64,000 bases of DNA from Amycolatopsis thailandensis (GCF_002234405.1 NZ_NMQT01000062.1:1-64000); one strand, 5' to 3'. Positions 1 through 8,508 are shown, counted from the stretch's first letter. Numbers and translations: made by a program. The notes: generated by a model not told the origin, from the letters alone.

Positions 1-33
1 TGACTGGAGTTAAGGCGTCTGCTCTGCCGACCT
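1..33 (+). other. Residual Illumina adapter at contig end
   Basis: These bases align without gaps to the end of the TruSeq read-2/index adapter (begins TGACTGGAGTT, ends ...CCGATCT) with 28 of 33 matches; the first 11 bases are identical. The adapter lies in the expected orientation, immediately before insert sequence. The reading frame of the neighbouring acyl-CoA dehydrogenase is normal (..YSTGGTQFGRPI) up to about base 40 and then turns into unrelated residues. This is a sequencing artefact that marks a true contig end; it is not genomic DNA. Confidence 0.9.
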
Positions 34-860
34 GACCCGATCGGCCGGCCGAACTGGGTGCCCCCGGTGGAGTACCGCACGGCGGCGTCCACGCCCGCCT
101 GCGCCAGCCCGACGGCGCCCGCCGCGACCGAGACCCGGCCGCGGGACAGCGCGCCCAGCGCGATGCCCAGACCGCGGTCGACCTCGCCCAGCCGCGCCGA
201 GTCGGGCACGCGCACGCCGTCGAAGGTCAGCTCGGCGGTCGCCTGGCCGCGCAGGCCGAGCTTGCCGTGGATCTCCCGCGCGGTCAGGCCCGGCGAGTCG
301 GTCGGCACGAGGAAGGCGGTGAGGCCGCGTTCGCTGGTGCGGGCGAAGGTCAGCGCCACCTGCGCCCAGGTTCCGTTGGTGATGAACATCTTTCCGCCGT
401 CGAGGACCCAGTCGCCACCGTCACGGGTGGCGCGGGTGCTGACCGACGCCGCGTCGGAGCCGGTGCCCGGCTCGGTGAGGGCGAAGCAGCCGAGAGCGTC
501 ACCGCTTACGAGGCGCGGCAGCCACCGCGCCCGCTGCTCGTCCGTCCCGTGCGTCACGATGGTCTTGGTGACCAGGCCGAGCGACACCGAGACGATCCCT
601 CGCACCGCGGAGTCGCCGCGCCCCAGTTCCTCGGTCACCAGCACGTAGGACAGCATGTCCGCGTCCACCCCGCCGTAGGTCTCGGGGACCATCAGGCCGA
701 GGAAACCCAGCTCTCCCAAGCGTTTCACGATGCCGCGATCGACCTGTTCGGCGCGGTCCCACTCCGCCGAGTGCGGGACGATCTCCTCGTCGACGAACCG
801 CGCGGCCATGGCGCGGATGTCGCGTTGTGTCTCGGTCAGGCCGAAATCCGGTGAAATCAC
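34..860 (-). CDS. Acyl-CoA dehydrogenase, 3' end cut by contig edge
   Basis: FAD-dependent alpha,beta-dehydrogenation of an acyl-CoA. The GTG start (860-858) overlaps the stop of the upstream hydroxyacyl-CoA dehydrogenase by four bases (GTGA). The translation opens MISPDFGLTETQRDIRAMA and contains the family signature FALTEPGTGSDAAS, which binds FAD and substrate. About 275 residues are present; the family is usually about 380, so the C-terminal helical domain with the catalytic glutamate is missing, lost at the contig edge. It is last in a minus-strand operon with a 3-hydroxyacyl-CoA dehydrogenase and both CoA-transferase subunits, which suggests it acts on the CoA ester those enzymes make. 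The substrate cannot be read from sequence. Confidence 0.9.
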
Positions 861-2347
861 GGTGTTTCCTTCTCCAGCGGGTAGGCGGGCGCGGTCAGGG
901 GCAGGCCGAGTTCGGCGCGTTCCCGCAGCCAGCGCGTCGGCCGGTACCGCGGGTCGCCGGTGCTCTCGTGCAGCCGGTCTTGGAGTTCGAGCAGGCGGAC
1001 GGCGCCGACGCGATCGCCCCACGCGAGCGGTCCGGCGGGGTAGCCGAGCGCGGCCGTGACGGCCAGGTCGATGTCCTCCGGGGTGGCCAGCGAACGTTCC
1101 GCGATCGACGCGGCGACCGAGACGATCGACGCGAGCAGGCGCTGCGCGACCGAACCGGCGGTGTCGCGCACCACGGAGACCGACCCGGCGCCCAAGGCAC
1201 CGACGGCCGCGCGGACCGCGTCCGGGTCCGATGCCGGGGTCACGGCCAGCACCCGGCGGCGAACGGTCAGCGAAAGCGGATCGACGCCGAACGTGCGGGA
1301 TGCGGGCAGCCCGAGCGCGGCGATCGCCGCCGAAACCGTGGTGCCCCACGTCGGGACCAGCACGACGGCTTCGGGGGTCAACTCGTCCGACGCCGCCGGC
1401 AGTGCCGCGCGCAAGGCGTCGGCGTCCGGCCCCGATCCGGCGATCCACAATGGACACTCAAGAGCGGTGACCGGTTCTTCCGGGGTGACCTCGGCGCCGG
1501 GCCGGTGGTCGTAGAACCCGCGCCCGCTCTTGCGGCCGTACAGCCCGGCGGCCACCCGGTTCGGGGTGAGGAACGAGGGCCGCAGCCGGTCGGAATGCCG
1601 GAACCCGGTCCAGATCGAGTCGATGACGGCGGCCGTCACGTCGAGACCGGTCAGGTCCATCAGCTCGAACGGGCCCATCCGCAGCCCGAGTACGTCACGG
1701 GCGATCCGGTCGATCACCACCGGTTCGGCGACCGAGTCCTCCAGGAGCGCGAAAGCCTCGGTGACCAGCCCGCGCCCGGCGTGGTTGACCAGGAAGCCGG
1801 GAGTGTCGGCGACCGTCACCGCGCGATGGCCGGACGCGCGCACCAGTTCGGCCAGTACTCCGGGGATGTCGGGACGGGTGGACGCCCCCGGCACCACCTC
1901 GACGATCTTCATCAGCGGTACCGGGTTGAAGAAGTGCAACCCGGCCAGCCGCGACGGATCGGCCAGCGTCGCGGCGATCCGGGTGACAGGCAGCGAGGAC
2001 GTGTTCGTCGCGAAGATCGTCGTGGACGGCAGCACCGCTTCCAGGCTGGTGAACAACTCGGCCTTGGTGTCCAGATCTTCTCGGACGGCTTCGATCACCA
2101 GGTCGACGCCGTCGCCCGGCGCCGAAACCACGTCGAGCGGCACGAGCCTGGAGCGGACCTCGCCCGCCTCCGATTCCGTCATGCGTCCTTTGACGACCGC
2201 GCGGTCGAGCAGCCGCGCGACGAAGTCGATCGCCTCGCCGACAGCCTCGCGCCGCGCGTCGGCGAGCTCGACGGTGTGCCCCGCCGTCGCCGCCCACTGC
2301 GCGATCCCCCGGCCCATCACGCCGGTTCCGATGACCCTGATCCGCAT
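857..2347 (-). CDS. 3-hydroxyacyl-CoA dehydrogenase, two C-terminal domains
   Basis: NAD-dependent oxidation of a 3-hydroxyacyl-CoA to the 3-oxoacyl-CoA. The N-terminus MRIRVIGTGVMGRGIAQWA is the Rossmann GxGxxG dinucleotide site, and FATNTSSLPVTRIA and LHFFNPVPLMKIVEVV are hallmark motifs of the family. At 496 residues it is far longer than single-domain enzymes (about 285) because the C-terminal domain is duplicated, as in PaaH/PaaC (3-hydroxyadipyl-CoA dehydrogenase). ATG at 2347 was chosen because GAGGAG lies 5-7 bases upstream; a GTG six bases earlier is too close to it. It starts 9 bases after the CoA-transferase B stop and overlaps the next gene by 4 bases. A dicarboxylyl-CoA substrate is plausible but inferred. 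Confidence 0.92.
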   Translation of the reverse strand: MRIRVIGTGVMGRGIAQWAATAGHTVELADARREAVGEAIDFVARLLDRAVVKGRMTESEAGEVRSRLVPLDVVSAPGDGVDLVIEAVREDLDTKAELFTSLEAVLPSTTIFATNTSSLPVTRIAATLADPSRLAGLHFFNPVPLMKIVEVVPGASTRPDIPGVLAELVRASGHRAVTVADTPGFLVNHAGRGLVTEAFALLEDSVAEPVVIDRIARDVLGLRMGPFELMDLTGLDVTAAVIDSIWTGFRHSDRLRPSFLTPNRVAAGLYGRKSGRGFYDHRPGAEVTPEEPVTALECPLWIAGSGPDADALRAALPAASDELTPEAVVLVPTWGTTVSAAIAALGLPASRTFGVDPLSLTVRRRVLAVTPASDPDAVRAAVGALGAGSVSVVRDTAGSVAQRLLASIVSVAASIAERSLATPEDIDLAVTAALGYPAGPLAWGDRVGAVRLLELQDRLHESTGDPRYRPTRWLRERAELGLPLTAPAYPLEKETP

Positions 2348-2356
2348 GTTCACTCC

Positions 2357-3127
2357 TCAGCGCAGGTAGACGCGACCGGGGTCGACTTCTTCGCGCAGCC
2401 GCCGGAGTTCGGCGGCCGCGGGCGGTTCGATCGTGGCCAGGTCGGCGTCGACCTCCAGCGGCCAGCCGGTGGCCGCGCGCACCTGGCCGGCCGTCACGCC
2501 GGGGTGGACGGCGACCAGCCGCAGCGGTTCGCCCACCCCTCGCCGCGCGAGGATGCCGAGTTCGGTGATCACCCTGGTGACCCCCGCCCCCAATGGCCGG
2601 ATGCCGTCGGCCAGCGCGCGATCGGGTCCGGGTGAAGTACAGAAGTCCAGTTTGTCCACAAAGGACCGTGGGTCGTGGCGGCGCATCACGACGAAGACCT
2701 CGCCGGAGTTCGCCATCACCTCCATCGCGCCGCCCGGGCCGGGCAACCGCACCGAGGGGTCGGCCCAGTCGCCGATCACCGACGAGTTCAGGTTCCCCCA
2801 TCGGTCGATCTGCGCGGCGCCGAGGAAACCGACGTCGATGTGCCCGCCCTGCAAGACGTTCCCGAAGAGCGCGGGCATCGACAGCACCGCCTCGGCGCCG
2901 GTGATCAGCACGGCGTCGGCGATGGTTTCCGGCAGCTGCGTGGGATGCGCGCCGCAGACCCCGGACTCGTAGACGATCTCCAGGTCCGGCGCGACCGTCA
3001 GATGAGCCAGCGACGCGGCCAGCGTCGGTAGGCCGATCCCGGCGAACACGGTGCGTTTCCCTGCCAGTTCCCGGGAAGCCACCACCGAGAGCAGCTCGGA
3101 CGAGGTGATGTCCTTTGTGGACGTCAT
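2357..3127 (-). CDS. CoA-transferase subunit B (GctB/CatJ type)
   Basis: Beta subunit of a class I CoA-transferase, 256 residues. It carries IVYESGVCGAHP; the ESG glutamate corresponds to the covalent CoA-thioester residue of glutaconate and 3-oxoadipate CoA-transferases (family knowledge). That argues for a true transferase and against the IpdB-type ring-opening hydrolases, which lack it. GGHIDVGFLGAAQIDRWGNLNS is typical of the subunit. Its ATG overlaps the subunit A stop (ATGA), so the pair is translationally coupled. An upstream in-frame extension to 3268 overlaps subunit A and is not used. It activates an organic acid to the CoA ester used by the dehydrogenases downstream. Confidence 0.9.
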   Translation of the reverse strand: MTSTKDITSSELLSVVASRELAGKRTVFAGIGLPTLAASLAHLTVAPDLEIVYESGVCGAHPTQLPETIADAVLITGAEAVLSMPALFGNVLQGGHIDVGFLGAAQIDRWGNLNSSVIGDWADPSVRLPGPGGAMEVMANSGEVFVVMRRHDPRSFVDKLDFCTSPGPDRALADGIRPLGAGVTRVITELGILARRGVGEPLRLVAVHPGVTAGQVRAATGWPLEVDADLATIEPPAAAELRRLREEVDPGRVYLR

Positions 3128-4056
3128 CGCGCGTTCTCCCTTCGCTTCCCGTAGTTCACCGGCAGGCTCAGCGCGTCGTCGACGGCGAGCCCCGCCCAGT
3201 GGCCCTCGCCCAGTTTCGCCACGTATTCCGGGTGATCCCGGGTGCCGAGCACCCACTCCGCCAGCCACTCTCGCAGACGCGCCGGATCCGCGCTGATCGC
3301 CGACCAGCCGCGATAGAACGCGTTGTCGCGGTCGTAATAGCCCTGCGCGAACGACGGATGCGCGCCACGAGGGCAGGCCACCACGGCGTCGACGGCGTGC
3401 GAAGGAATGAGCGTGCGGTTGGGATCGCGGCGGATGACGTCGTCGTCGACGACCTCCTCGACCACCACCACGGCCTTCTTCGCCGCGTACACGGCTTCGG
3501 CCTGGATCCCGGTCAGGCCCCAGACCTGGGTGTTGCCCGAACGGTCCGCCCGCTGAGCGTGGACGATCGTGACGTCGGGGTTGACCGGCGGCACCACGTA
3601 GACCTGCTCGCCGTCGTCGTAGGGCGAGCGCACCTTGCGGAGACCAGGGTTGATCGACGGCAGATCACTTCCCCCGTACGAACGCACCGGGTAGAACGGC
3701 AGCCGCTGCGCACCGGCCAGGTAGCGGCCGATCATCCCGTAGTGGCTGTACTCCTCGAACTCCAGCGGCTCGGGGTCGGCGCGCTCGATCCGCCGCCGCA
3801 GTTCCCCGAGCGAGCCCGCCGAAGAGTTGCCGACGAACGAGGACACCAGCTTGCGCACGCAGCCGCCCGCGAGCATCTGGTCCACGACGATGTCCGCGGT
3901 CATCCGGACCACGGTGAGGTCGCGGCGGCCCTGCCGGATGATCTCGTGCCCCGCCGCTGTCGGGATCAGATGCGTGAACCCTTCGAGGGCGACGGTGTCG
4001 CCGTCGTGGACGAAGGCAGCGACGGCCTCGGCCATCGTGGTGGTCTTGTCGGTCAC
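3124..4056 (-). CDS. CoA-transferase subunit A (GctA/CatI type)
   Basis: Alpha subunit of the same class I CoA-transferase, about 310 residues. The N-terminus (VTDKTTTMAEAVAAFVHDGD) is followed by VALEGFTHLIPTAAGHEIIR, the usual CoA-transferase opening. Later RSYGGSDLPSINPG and the C-terminal ACPRGAHPSFAQGYYDRD resemble glutaconate and related CoA-transferases. GTG 4056 is preferred because extension to 4146 would overlap the divergent lysR start; ATG 4035 is an alternative. First gene of the minus operon A-B-hydroxyacyl-CoA dehydrogenase-acyl-CoA dehydrogenase. It is divergent from lysR across an 88-base gap holding candidate LysR sites, so control by that regulator is likely. Confidence 0.88.
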   Translation of the reverse strand: MTDKTTTMAEAVAAFVHDGDTVALEGFTHLIPTAAGHEIIRQGRRDLTVVRMTADIVVDQMLAGGCVRKLVSSFVGNSSAGSLGELRRRIERADPEPLEFEEYSHYGMIGRYLAGAQRLPFYPVRSYGGSDLPSINPGLRKVRSPYDDGEQVYVVPPVNPDVTIVHAQRADRSGNTQVWGLTGIQAEAVYAAKKAVVVVEEVVDDDVIRRDPNRTLIPSHAVDAVVACPRGAHPSFAQGYYDRDNAFYRGWSAISADPARLREWLAEWVLGTRDHPEYVAKLGEGHWAGLAVDDALSLPVNYGKRRENAR

Positions 4057-4144
4057 GGGTTCACCGTGCCAGGTGGCATTGTGCAGAGTCCAATACCGAA
4101 TTAAGGTCATATTGATATCGAGTACTGAATAATCGAGGTGCGAC
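4057..4144. promoter_or_regulatory. Divergent promoter region with LysR-type motif
   Basis: Intergenic region between the CoA-transferase operon and lysR, more AT-rich than its flanks. It contains CCAATACCGAATT at 4090-4102 and TACTGAATA at 4123-4131. The sequence upstream of the transporter operon (5077-5089) is, on the minus strand, CCAATACTGAATA, which matches the first at 11 of 13 positions and contains the second exactly. Shared sites on both sides of lysR suggest this is the operator family of the regulator. The motif is seen; binding is inferred. Confidence 0.55.
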
Positions 4145-5050
4145 ATGGAGTTCCGTCATCTGAACGCCTTCCTGGCGGTGGCCGAGGAACTGCACTTCGG
4201 CCGGGCGGCGAAGCGCCTGCAAATGGCACAGCCGCCGCTGAGCCAGCAGATCCGCCAGCTCGAACGCGAACTCGGGGTGGCGCTGTTCGAACGGAACACC
4301 CGGTCGGTGCGCCTCACCAGCGCGGGCGAGTCTTTTCTCGCTCCGGCCCGCACCGTGCTCGACGACCTCGACCTGGCCACTCGTGCCGCGAAGGCGGCGG
4401 GGCGCGGCGAGTTCGGCCGGGTGACCGTCGGTTTCGCCGGGGCGTCGAGCCACGAGTCGCTGCCGCTGCTGACCAGGGCGGTCCGGGCCGCGCACCCCGG
4501 GCTCGAACTGGTGATGCGCGGGCAGACCTACGCCAACGTGGCGCTCGACCGCGTCGCGGATGGCTCGCTGGACCTCGGCTTCGTCCGGCTGCCGGTCACC
4601 CAGCCGGGGGTGCGGGCCAGGGTGATCGACGAGGAGGAGCTGATCTGCGCGCTGCCGTCGGATCACCGACTGGCCGGGCACGAGCGCATCCCCATCGAGG
4701 AGCTGGCGTCCGAGGTGTTCGTCAGCTTCCCCTCGAACGCGGGTTCCACGGTTCGCGAGGCCACCGTCAAGGCCTGCGCCGAGGGCGGGTTCACTCCGAA
4801 AGTGGTTCAGGAGGCGCCGGACTCGTACACGATCCTGGCGCTCGTCGCGGCCGGCGTCGGCGTGACGCTGACCTTGACCTCCTGCCAGCACATCCAGCAG
4901 ACCGGGCTGGTCTACCGGCGCCTCGCCGGGAAGGCGATGCGCCTGCACGCGGCGCTGGCCTGGCGCGCGGACAACCCGTCCGCCGCGCTGCGGACCGTGC
5001 TCGCGGTCGCCGAGGAGGCGCTGCCCACGCCTGCGCCCAGCGGCGATTGA
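4145..5050 (+). CDS. LysR-family transcriptional regulator
   Basis: A 301-residue LysR regulator. The N-terminal winged helix-turn-helix (MEFRHLNAFLAVAEELHFGR, then AAKRLQMAQPPLSQQIRQLE) is followed by the linker helix and a periplasmic-binding-like effector domain from about residue 90 (RVTVGFAGASSHESLPLLTR). The sequence resembles the BenM/CatM/CatR group that senses aromatic-degradation acids (similarity judged by eye). The gene lies between two divergently arranged operons, the CoA-transferase operon on its left and the symporter/hydratase operon on its right, and similar short motifs precede both. It probably activates both in response to the transported acid. Length is normal. Confidence 0.92.
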   Translation: MEFRHLNAFLAVAEELHFGRAAKRLQMAQPPLSQQIRQLERELGVALFERNTRSVRLTSAGESFLAPARTVLDDLDLATRAAKAAGRGEFGRVTVGFAGASSHESLPLLTRAVRAAHPGLELVMRGQTYANVALDRVADGSLDLGFVRLPVTQPGVRARVIDEEELICALPSDHRLAGHERIPIEELASEVFVSFPSNAGSTVREATVKACAEGGFTPKVVQEAPDSYTILALVAAGVGVTLTLTSCQHIQQTGLVYRRLAGKAMRLHAALAWRADNPSAALRTVLAVAEEALPTPAPSGD

Positions 5051-5076
5051 TACTGGAGAGCACTTACTGAGTGGCC

Positions 5077-5089
5077 TATTCAGTATTGG
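5077..5089. promoter_or_regulatory. Candidate LysR site before symporter operon
   Basis: TATTCAGTATTGG, whose reverse complement CCAATACTGAATA matches the site at 4090-4102 (11 of 13). It lies about 100 bases upstream of the transporter start, in the 137-base gap after lysR. A role as activator site is inferred from this repetition. Confidence 0.45.
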
Positions 5090-5187
5090 ACGTGTCTCGG
5101 TGACGGCTGGCAGGGTTCCGGCCAGAACAGGGACGTTGGCGCCGGGGGTCGCCGTGCCCGGGAACAACGGCGATCCAAGGAGACGGC

Positions 5188-6504
5188 ATGGGTGCGGCGA
5201 ATGCGACCGCGAAACGCGCGGGAATCGGGGCGTTCATCGGCTCGACCATCGAGTGGTTCGACTTCTACATCTACGGCACCGCTTCCGCGCTGGTGTTCGA
5301 CAAGGTCTTCTTCCCCGAACTCGACGGAGCGATCGGCACCCTGGTCGCGTTCGCGACCTTCTGGGTCGGCTTCCTCGCCCGGCCGCTCGGCGGGATCATC
5401 TTCGGCCACATCGGCGACCGACTCGGCCGCAAGAAGACGCTGGTCATCACGCTGCTGCTGATGGGCATCTCGACCACCCTGATCGGCGTGCTGCCCGGCT
5501 ACGCGACCATCGGGATCGCCGCGCCGATCCTGCTCGTGGTGATCCGGATGATCCAGGGCATCGGGCTCGGCGGTGAGTGGGGCGGTTCCGTGCTCATCGC
5601 CTCCGAACACGCGCCCAAGGGGAAGTCGATCCTCTACGGCGCCTTCGCGCAGCAGGGTTCTCCGGTGGGCAACACGCTCAGCACGGTCAGCTTCCTCGCC
5701 ATCAGCCAGCTGCCGGACGCGGCTTTCGTCAGCTGGGGCTGGCGGATCCCGTTCCTCGCTTCCGCGCTGCTGGTCGTGGTCGGACTGTTCATCCGCCTGA
5801 AGGTCACCGAGTCCCCGGCCATGGCGGGCCTGATCGAGGCCAAGAAGGTCGCCAAGCTGCCACTCACCGAGGTGCTCCGCAACCACCCGATGCTGATCGT
5901 GCTCGGCATCGGCGCGTGCACCATCGGCCTCTCCGCCACCTACTTCAAGTCCACCTTCGCGCTTTCGTGGGCGACTTCGGACATCGGCTTCAGCCGCAGC
6001 TCCTTCCTCACCATCATCCTGGTCGCCAACATCACCCAGATCCTGGTGCAGCCGTGGGGCGCGGTGATCGTCACGAAGATGACCAGCTGGCGCCGCGCGG
6101 TCTCGATCATGCTTCTGCCCGAACTGATCCTCATGCCGCTGATGTTCCTGCTGATCAGCACCGGCGACTACGCCTCGGCGATGGTCGGCGTCGTCGTCGC
6201 GACCGTCCCGCACTGCCTCTACTACGCCGCGCTCGCGGGCATGCTCGCCAGCCGGTTCCCCGCGCACGTGCGCTACACCGGCATTTCGCTGTGCTACCAG
6301 CTTTGCGGCACGCTGCTCGGCGGCACGACACCGATCGTGGGCCAGTTCCTGCTCAACCTCACCGGCTCGATCACCGCCGTGATCGTGTTCGCGGTGTTCC
6401 AGGTCCTGCTGACCCTCGGTTGCATGCTGGCGCTGTTGAAGCGGCCCAACTACGACGAGCGCGCCGAAGAGCCCGCCCCGGCCGCCGCGGCGGTGACCCG
6501 ATGA
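5188..6504 (+). CDS. MFS transporter, metabolite:H+ symporter (MHS) family
   Basis: A 438-residue 12-helix membrane protein. IGSTIEWFDFYIYGTASAL in helix 1 and FGHIGDRLGRKKTLVITLL in the loop between helices 2 and 3 are the MHS (ShiA/ProP/KgtP) signature; RMIQGIGLGGEWGGSVLIA is the matching helix 4 motif. The family imports organic acids with protons. AAGGAGACGGC precedes the ATG. The last bases overlap the next start (ATGA). Location beside the CoA-transferase and beta-oxidation-type genes and the LysR gene suggests it imports the acid that the locus degrades. The substrate is unknown. Confidence 0.93.
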   Translation: MGAANATAKRAGIGAFIGSTIEWFDFYIYGTASALVFDKVFFPELDGAIGTLVAFATFWVGFLARPLGGIIFGHIGDRLGRKKTLVITLLLMGISTTLIGVLPGYATIGIAAPILLVVIRMIQGIGLGGEWGGSVLIASEHAPKGKSILYGAFAQQGSPVGNTLSTVSFLAISQLPDAAFVSWGWRIPFLASALLVVVGLFIRLKVTESPAMAGLIEAKKVAKLPLTEVLRNHPMLIVLGIGACTIGLSATYFKSTFALSWATSDIGFSRSSFLTIILVANITQILVQPWGAVIVTKMTSWRRAVSIMLLPELILMPLMFLLISTGDYASAMVGVVVATVPHCLYYAALAGMLASRFPAHVRYTGISLCYQLCGTLLGGTTPIVGQFLLNLTGSITAVIVFAVFQVLLTLGCMLALLKRPNYDERAEEPAPAAAAVTR

Positions 6505-6956
6505 TCACCGCGAACGGCATCGAGGAGATCCAGGCGCTGGCGGGACGCGATCTCGGCACTTCGGCCTGGCGAAGCGTGACGCAGGAGCTGATCGACACCT
6601 TCGCCGAGGTTTCCGGTGACGGCCAATGGATCCACACCGATCCGGCTCGCGCCGCGGCGGGTCCGTTCGGCGGCACGATCGCCCACGGCTACATGACGCT
6701 GAGCTGGGGCATCCCGATGTTCGCCGAACTGCTGCGCGTCACCGGTGTCGGCATGGCGCTGAACTACGGGCTCAACAAGGTCCGGTTCCCCGCGCCGGTC
6801 CCGGTCGGCGGCCGGGTGCGGCTGCACGCGTCCGTGCTGGAAGTGACCGCGGTGCCGCGCAACGGCGTGCAAATGGTGCGTGCCTTCACGTTCGAGCTCG
6901 AAGGTTCGCAGAAACCGGCTTGTGTCGCGGAATCGGTGACGCGCTACTACTCGTGA
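6501..6956 (+). CDS. MaoC-like (R)-specific enoyl-CoA hydratase
   Basis: A 151-residue single hot-dog-fold protein. The hydratase 2 motif is present: FAEVSGDGQWIHTDPARAAA holds the catalytic Asp/His pair (D-x4-H), then GPFGGTIAHGYMTLSW. It likely hydrates an enoyl-CoA formed by the acyl-CoA dehydrogenase, so that acyl-CoA dehydrogenase, hydratase, hydroxyacyl-CoA dehydrogenase and CoA-transferase form a complete oxidation spiral. The ATG overlaps the symporter stop by four bases, so the two are co-translated. It is followed directly by a strong palindrome. Confidence 0.9.
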   Translation: MITANGIEEIQALAGRDLGTSAWRSVTQELIDTFAEVSGDGQWIHTDPARAAAGPFGGTIAHGYMTLSWGIPMFAELLRVTGVGMALNYGLNKVRFPAPVPVGGRVRLHASVLEVTAVPRNGVQMVRAFTFELEGSQKPACVAESVTRYYS

Positions 6957-6960
6957 AGCG

Positions 6961-7015
6961 TGTCATGAGGGGTCCCCATAGGACACTTTTCGTCCTATGG
7001 GGACCCCTCATGACA
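6961..7015. terminator. 24-bp perfect hairpin between convergent genes
   Basis: TGTCATGAGGGG... at 6961-6984 is the exact reverse complement of 6992-7015, with a 7-base loop (ACTTTTC). It sits between the plus-strand hydratase and a minus-strand membrane protein, so it can act in both directions. The stem is much longer than needed for termination and resembles the long intergenic palindromes elsewhere in the window. Confidence 0.8.
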
Positions 7016-7042
7016 CTGGTCGCGACCCCGGCCCCGCCCCGG

Positions 7043-7717
7043 TCAGGAAGAAACGGTGTCGAGCAACCGGTTGAACCGGAGTCTCGTGGCGCGTTCGACG
7101 GCGGAAAGCGCACCGGCGACGGTCAGGACGACGTTCCCCCACGCGGGCAGATCGACCGGCGAGACGAACCTGCCGACGAGCTCGGCGATCGCCGGGACCC
7201 GGGTGACGGCCTCGGCACCATGCATGAGGCTGATGACGAGCGCTGTCAGGAGGACAAGCAAGGTCACCACGCCGACAGCCGCGCTCGTGCGCGGAAAGCG
7301 CCGCCCGAATCGCGCCCGGAGTCCTTCCTGCGAACGATCGTGTGGGCGTAGCGCGCGTTCGGTGCCGTCTTCGGCGACGAAGTGGACGCGTTTCATCCCG
7401 AACGCGCTGGTGGCGACTTCGATGACACCGCCGGGCACCGGAAACGCCGTCGGCAGATTGGACCGATGGATCTGGACCCCGTCCCGGTACAGCGCGGCCG
7501 GGCTCTTCCCGACGGCGTTCTCGTGCTGCTGCCGGCTTTTCGCCTCGACCATGTGCCGGACGTCGACCGCGTACACGCGGGTTTCCCCGGACGGCGTCAC
7601 GAGATCGAGGAAGAGCATCGACCGGGAAAACAGCTGCCAGAGCCGGTACTCGGGGAGCGCGCTCCCGTCGCCGGGCCTGACTTTGCCGAGCTGCCACCGT
7701 CGTTTGAGATTCTTCAT
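7043..7717 (-). CDS. Membrane protein of unknown function
   Basis: I do not recognise this 224-residue protein. The first 130 residues are soluble and basic (MKNLKRRWQLGKVRPG...) with a beta-rich stretch (MLFLDLVTPSGETRVYAVDV). Two hydrophobic segments follow at about 147-165 (AVGVVTLLVLLTALVISLM) and about 195-207 (WGNVVLTVAGALSAV). AAAGGA precedes the ATG. It lies 16 bases after the MerR gene on the same strand, so it is probably co-transcribed from the MerR-type promoter and may be part of that response. There are no cysteines or obvious catalytic motifs. Confidence 0.7.
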   Translation of the reverse strand: MKNLKRRWQLGKVRPGDGSALPEYRLWQLFSRSMLFLDLVTPSGETRVYAVDVRHMVEAKSRQQHENAVGKSPAALYRDGVQIHRSNLPTAFPVPGGVIEVATSAFGMKRVHFVAEDGTERALRPHDRSQEGLRARFGRRFPRTSAAVGVVTLLVLLTALVISLMHGAEAVTRVPAIAELVGRFVSPVDLPAWGNVVLTVAGALSAVERATRLRFNRLLDTVSS

Positions 7718-7733
7718 GGTCCTTTCTCTTCCT

Positions 7734-8441
7734 TCAGGGCGCGATTCCGAGGAGGACGTTCAGTCGCCTCAGGACGTCCAGCTGGGCCGGGTTGTACAGC
7801 TCGACCAGGCCGCGGAGGACCGTCGGTTCGGTCATCGCCACCCGGGTCCTGACGTCCGTCAAGGACGGCTGTGCCTCGATCTGGTCGCGCGCGACCGGCG
7901 CGAGCTCCTCGGCCAGCCGTTGCCTGGTGGCTTCGTCCGCGTCGGCCGATAGCGAGTCGAACTCCGCTTGCGCCGGAGGACGAGGCGCCGCGTGCAACTC
8001 CCGCATCACGTCCATCGTCTCCGCGTCCAGCACTCGCGAGAAGACCATCAGCATCGAGCGTTCCACCTCGGACAGTTCGGCGACGTTCCCGTCGAAGCCC
8101 GGTGGGAGGTCGACGAGGCTGCGGCGGTCCAGGATCAACGCCAGCTCCTCCCGCATGCGCTCCTGCCGTTCGATGCTCGCCTTCAGTTCGGCGTCCAGCG
8201 CGCGCAGCGTCCGTTCCGCGTTCCCGTCGGACTCCTCCATCGCCTCGATGTCGGACAGTGGAACGCCGAGATCGACGAGCCTCCGGATCCGCAGCAACCG
8301 GATCAAATGCGTGACGCGGTAGCGCTTGTACCCGTTCGCCCCTCGTTCCGGCTCGTCCAGCAGACCGATCCGGTGGTAGTAGCGGACGGTCTTCAGTGTC
8401 GTGCCGGCCAGGTCCGCCAGCTCACGTGTGCTCCAGGCCAT
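7734..8441 (-). CDS. MerR-family transcriptional regulator
   Basis: A 235-residue regulator. The winged helix-turn-helix is at 1-70 (WSTRELADLAGTTLKTVRYY, then HRIGLLDEPERGANGYKRY), followed by the dimerisation helix (DLGVPLSDIEAMEESDG) and a long helical C-terminal effector region of about 120 residues. It lacks the cysteines of metal or redox sensors, so a small-molecule or drug-like ligand is more likely. ATG 8441 begins the domain directly and lies 7 bases after a predicted -10 box, implying a leaderless transcript. Dyads with 19-bp spacers precede both this gene and the divergent peptidase. Confidence 0.92.
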   Translation of the reverse strand: MAWSTRELADLAGTTLKTVRYYHRIGLLDEPERGANGYKRYRVTHLIRLLRIRRLVDLGVPLSDIEAMEESDGNAERTLRALDAELKASIERQERMREELALILDRRSLVDLPPGFDGNVAELSEVERSMLMVFSRVLDAETMDVMRELHAAPRPPAQAEFDSLSADADEATRQRLAEELAPVARDQIEAQPSLTDVRTRVAMTEPTVLRGLVELYNPAQLDVLRRLNVLLGIAP

Positions 8442-8448
8442 CCCCCGA

Positions 8449-8479
8449 AGTGGACACCATGCCCCTGGGGCACAGTCAA
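8449..8479 (-). promoter_or_regulatory. MerR-type promoter of the merR gene
   Basis: On the minus strand TTGACT (8479-8474) and TCCACT (8454-8449) are separated by 19 bases. The spacer holds the dyad GTGCCCCAGGGGCATGG. An over-long 19-bp spacer containing the dyad is the classical MerR-activated promoter layout. The -10 box is 7 bases from the ATG, so the mRNA should be leaderless. The elements are seen; regulation is inferred. Confidence 0.75.
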
Positions 8480-8508
8480 GCGAGATCACCGGATGGCGAA
8501 GGTCTCTC

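Noticed and set aside
827..2635. Long plus-strand open frame of about 600 codons
   Set aside because: Antisense to well-supported hydroxyacyl-CoA dehydrogenase and CoA-transferase genes; composition (Arg/Gly/Asp-rich) is that of a GC-rich shadow frame.
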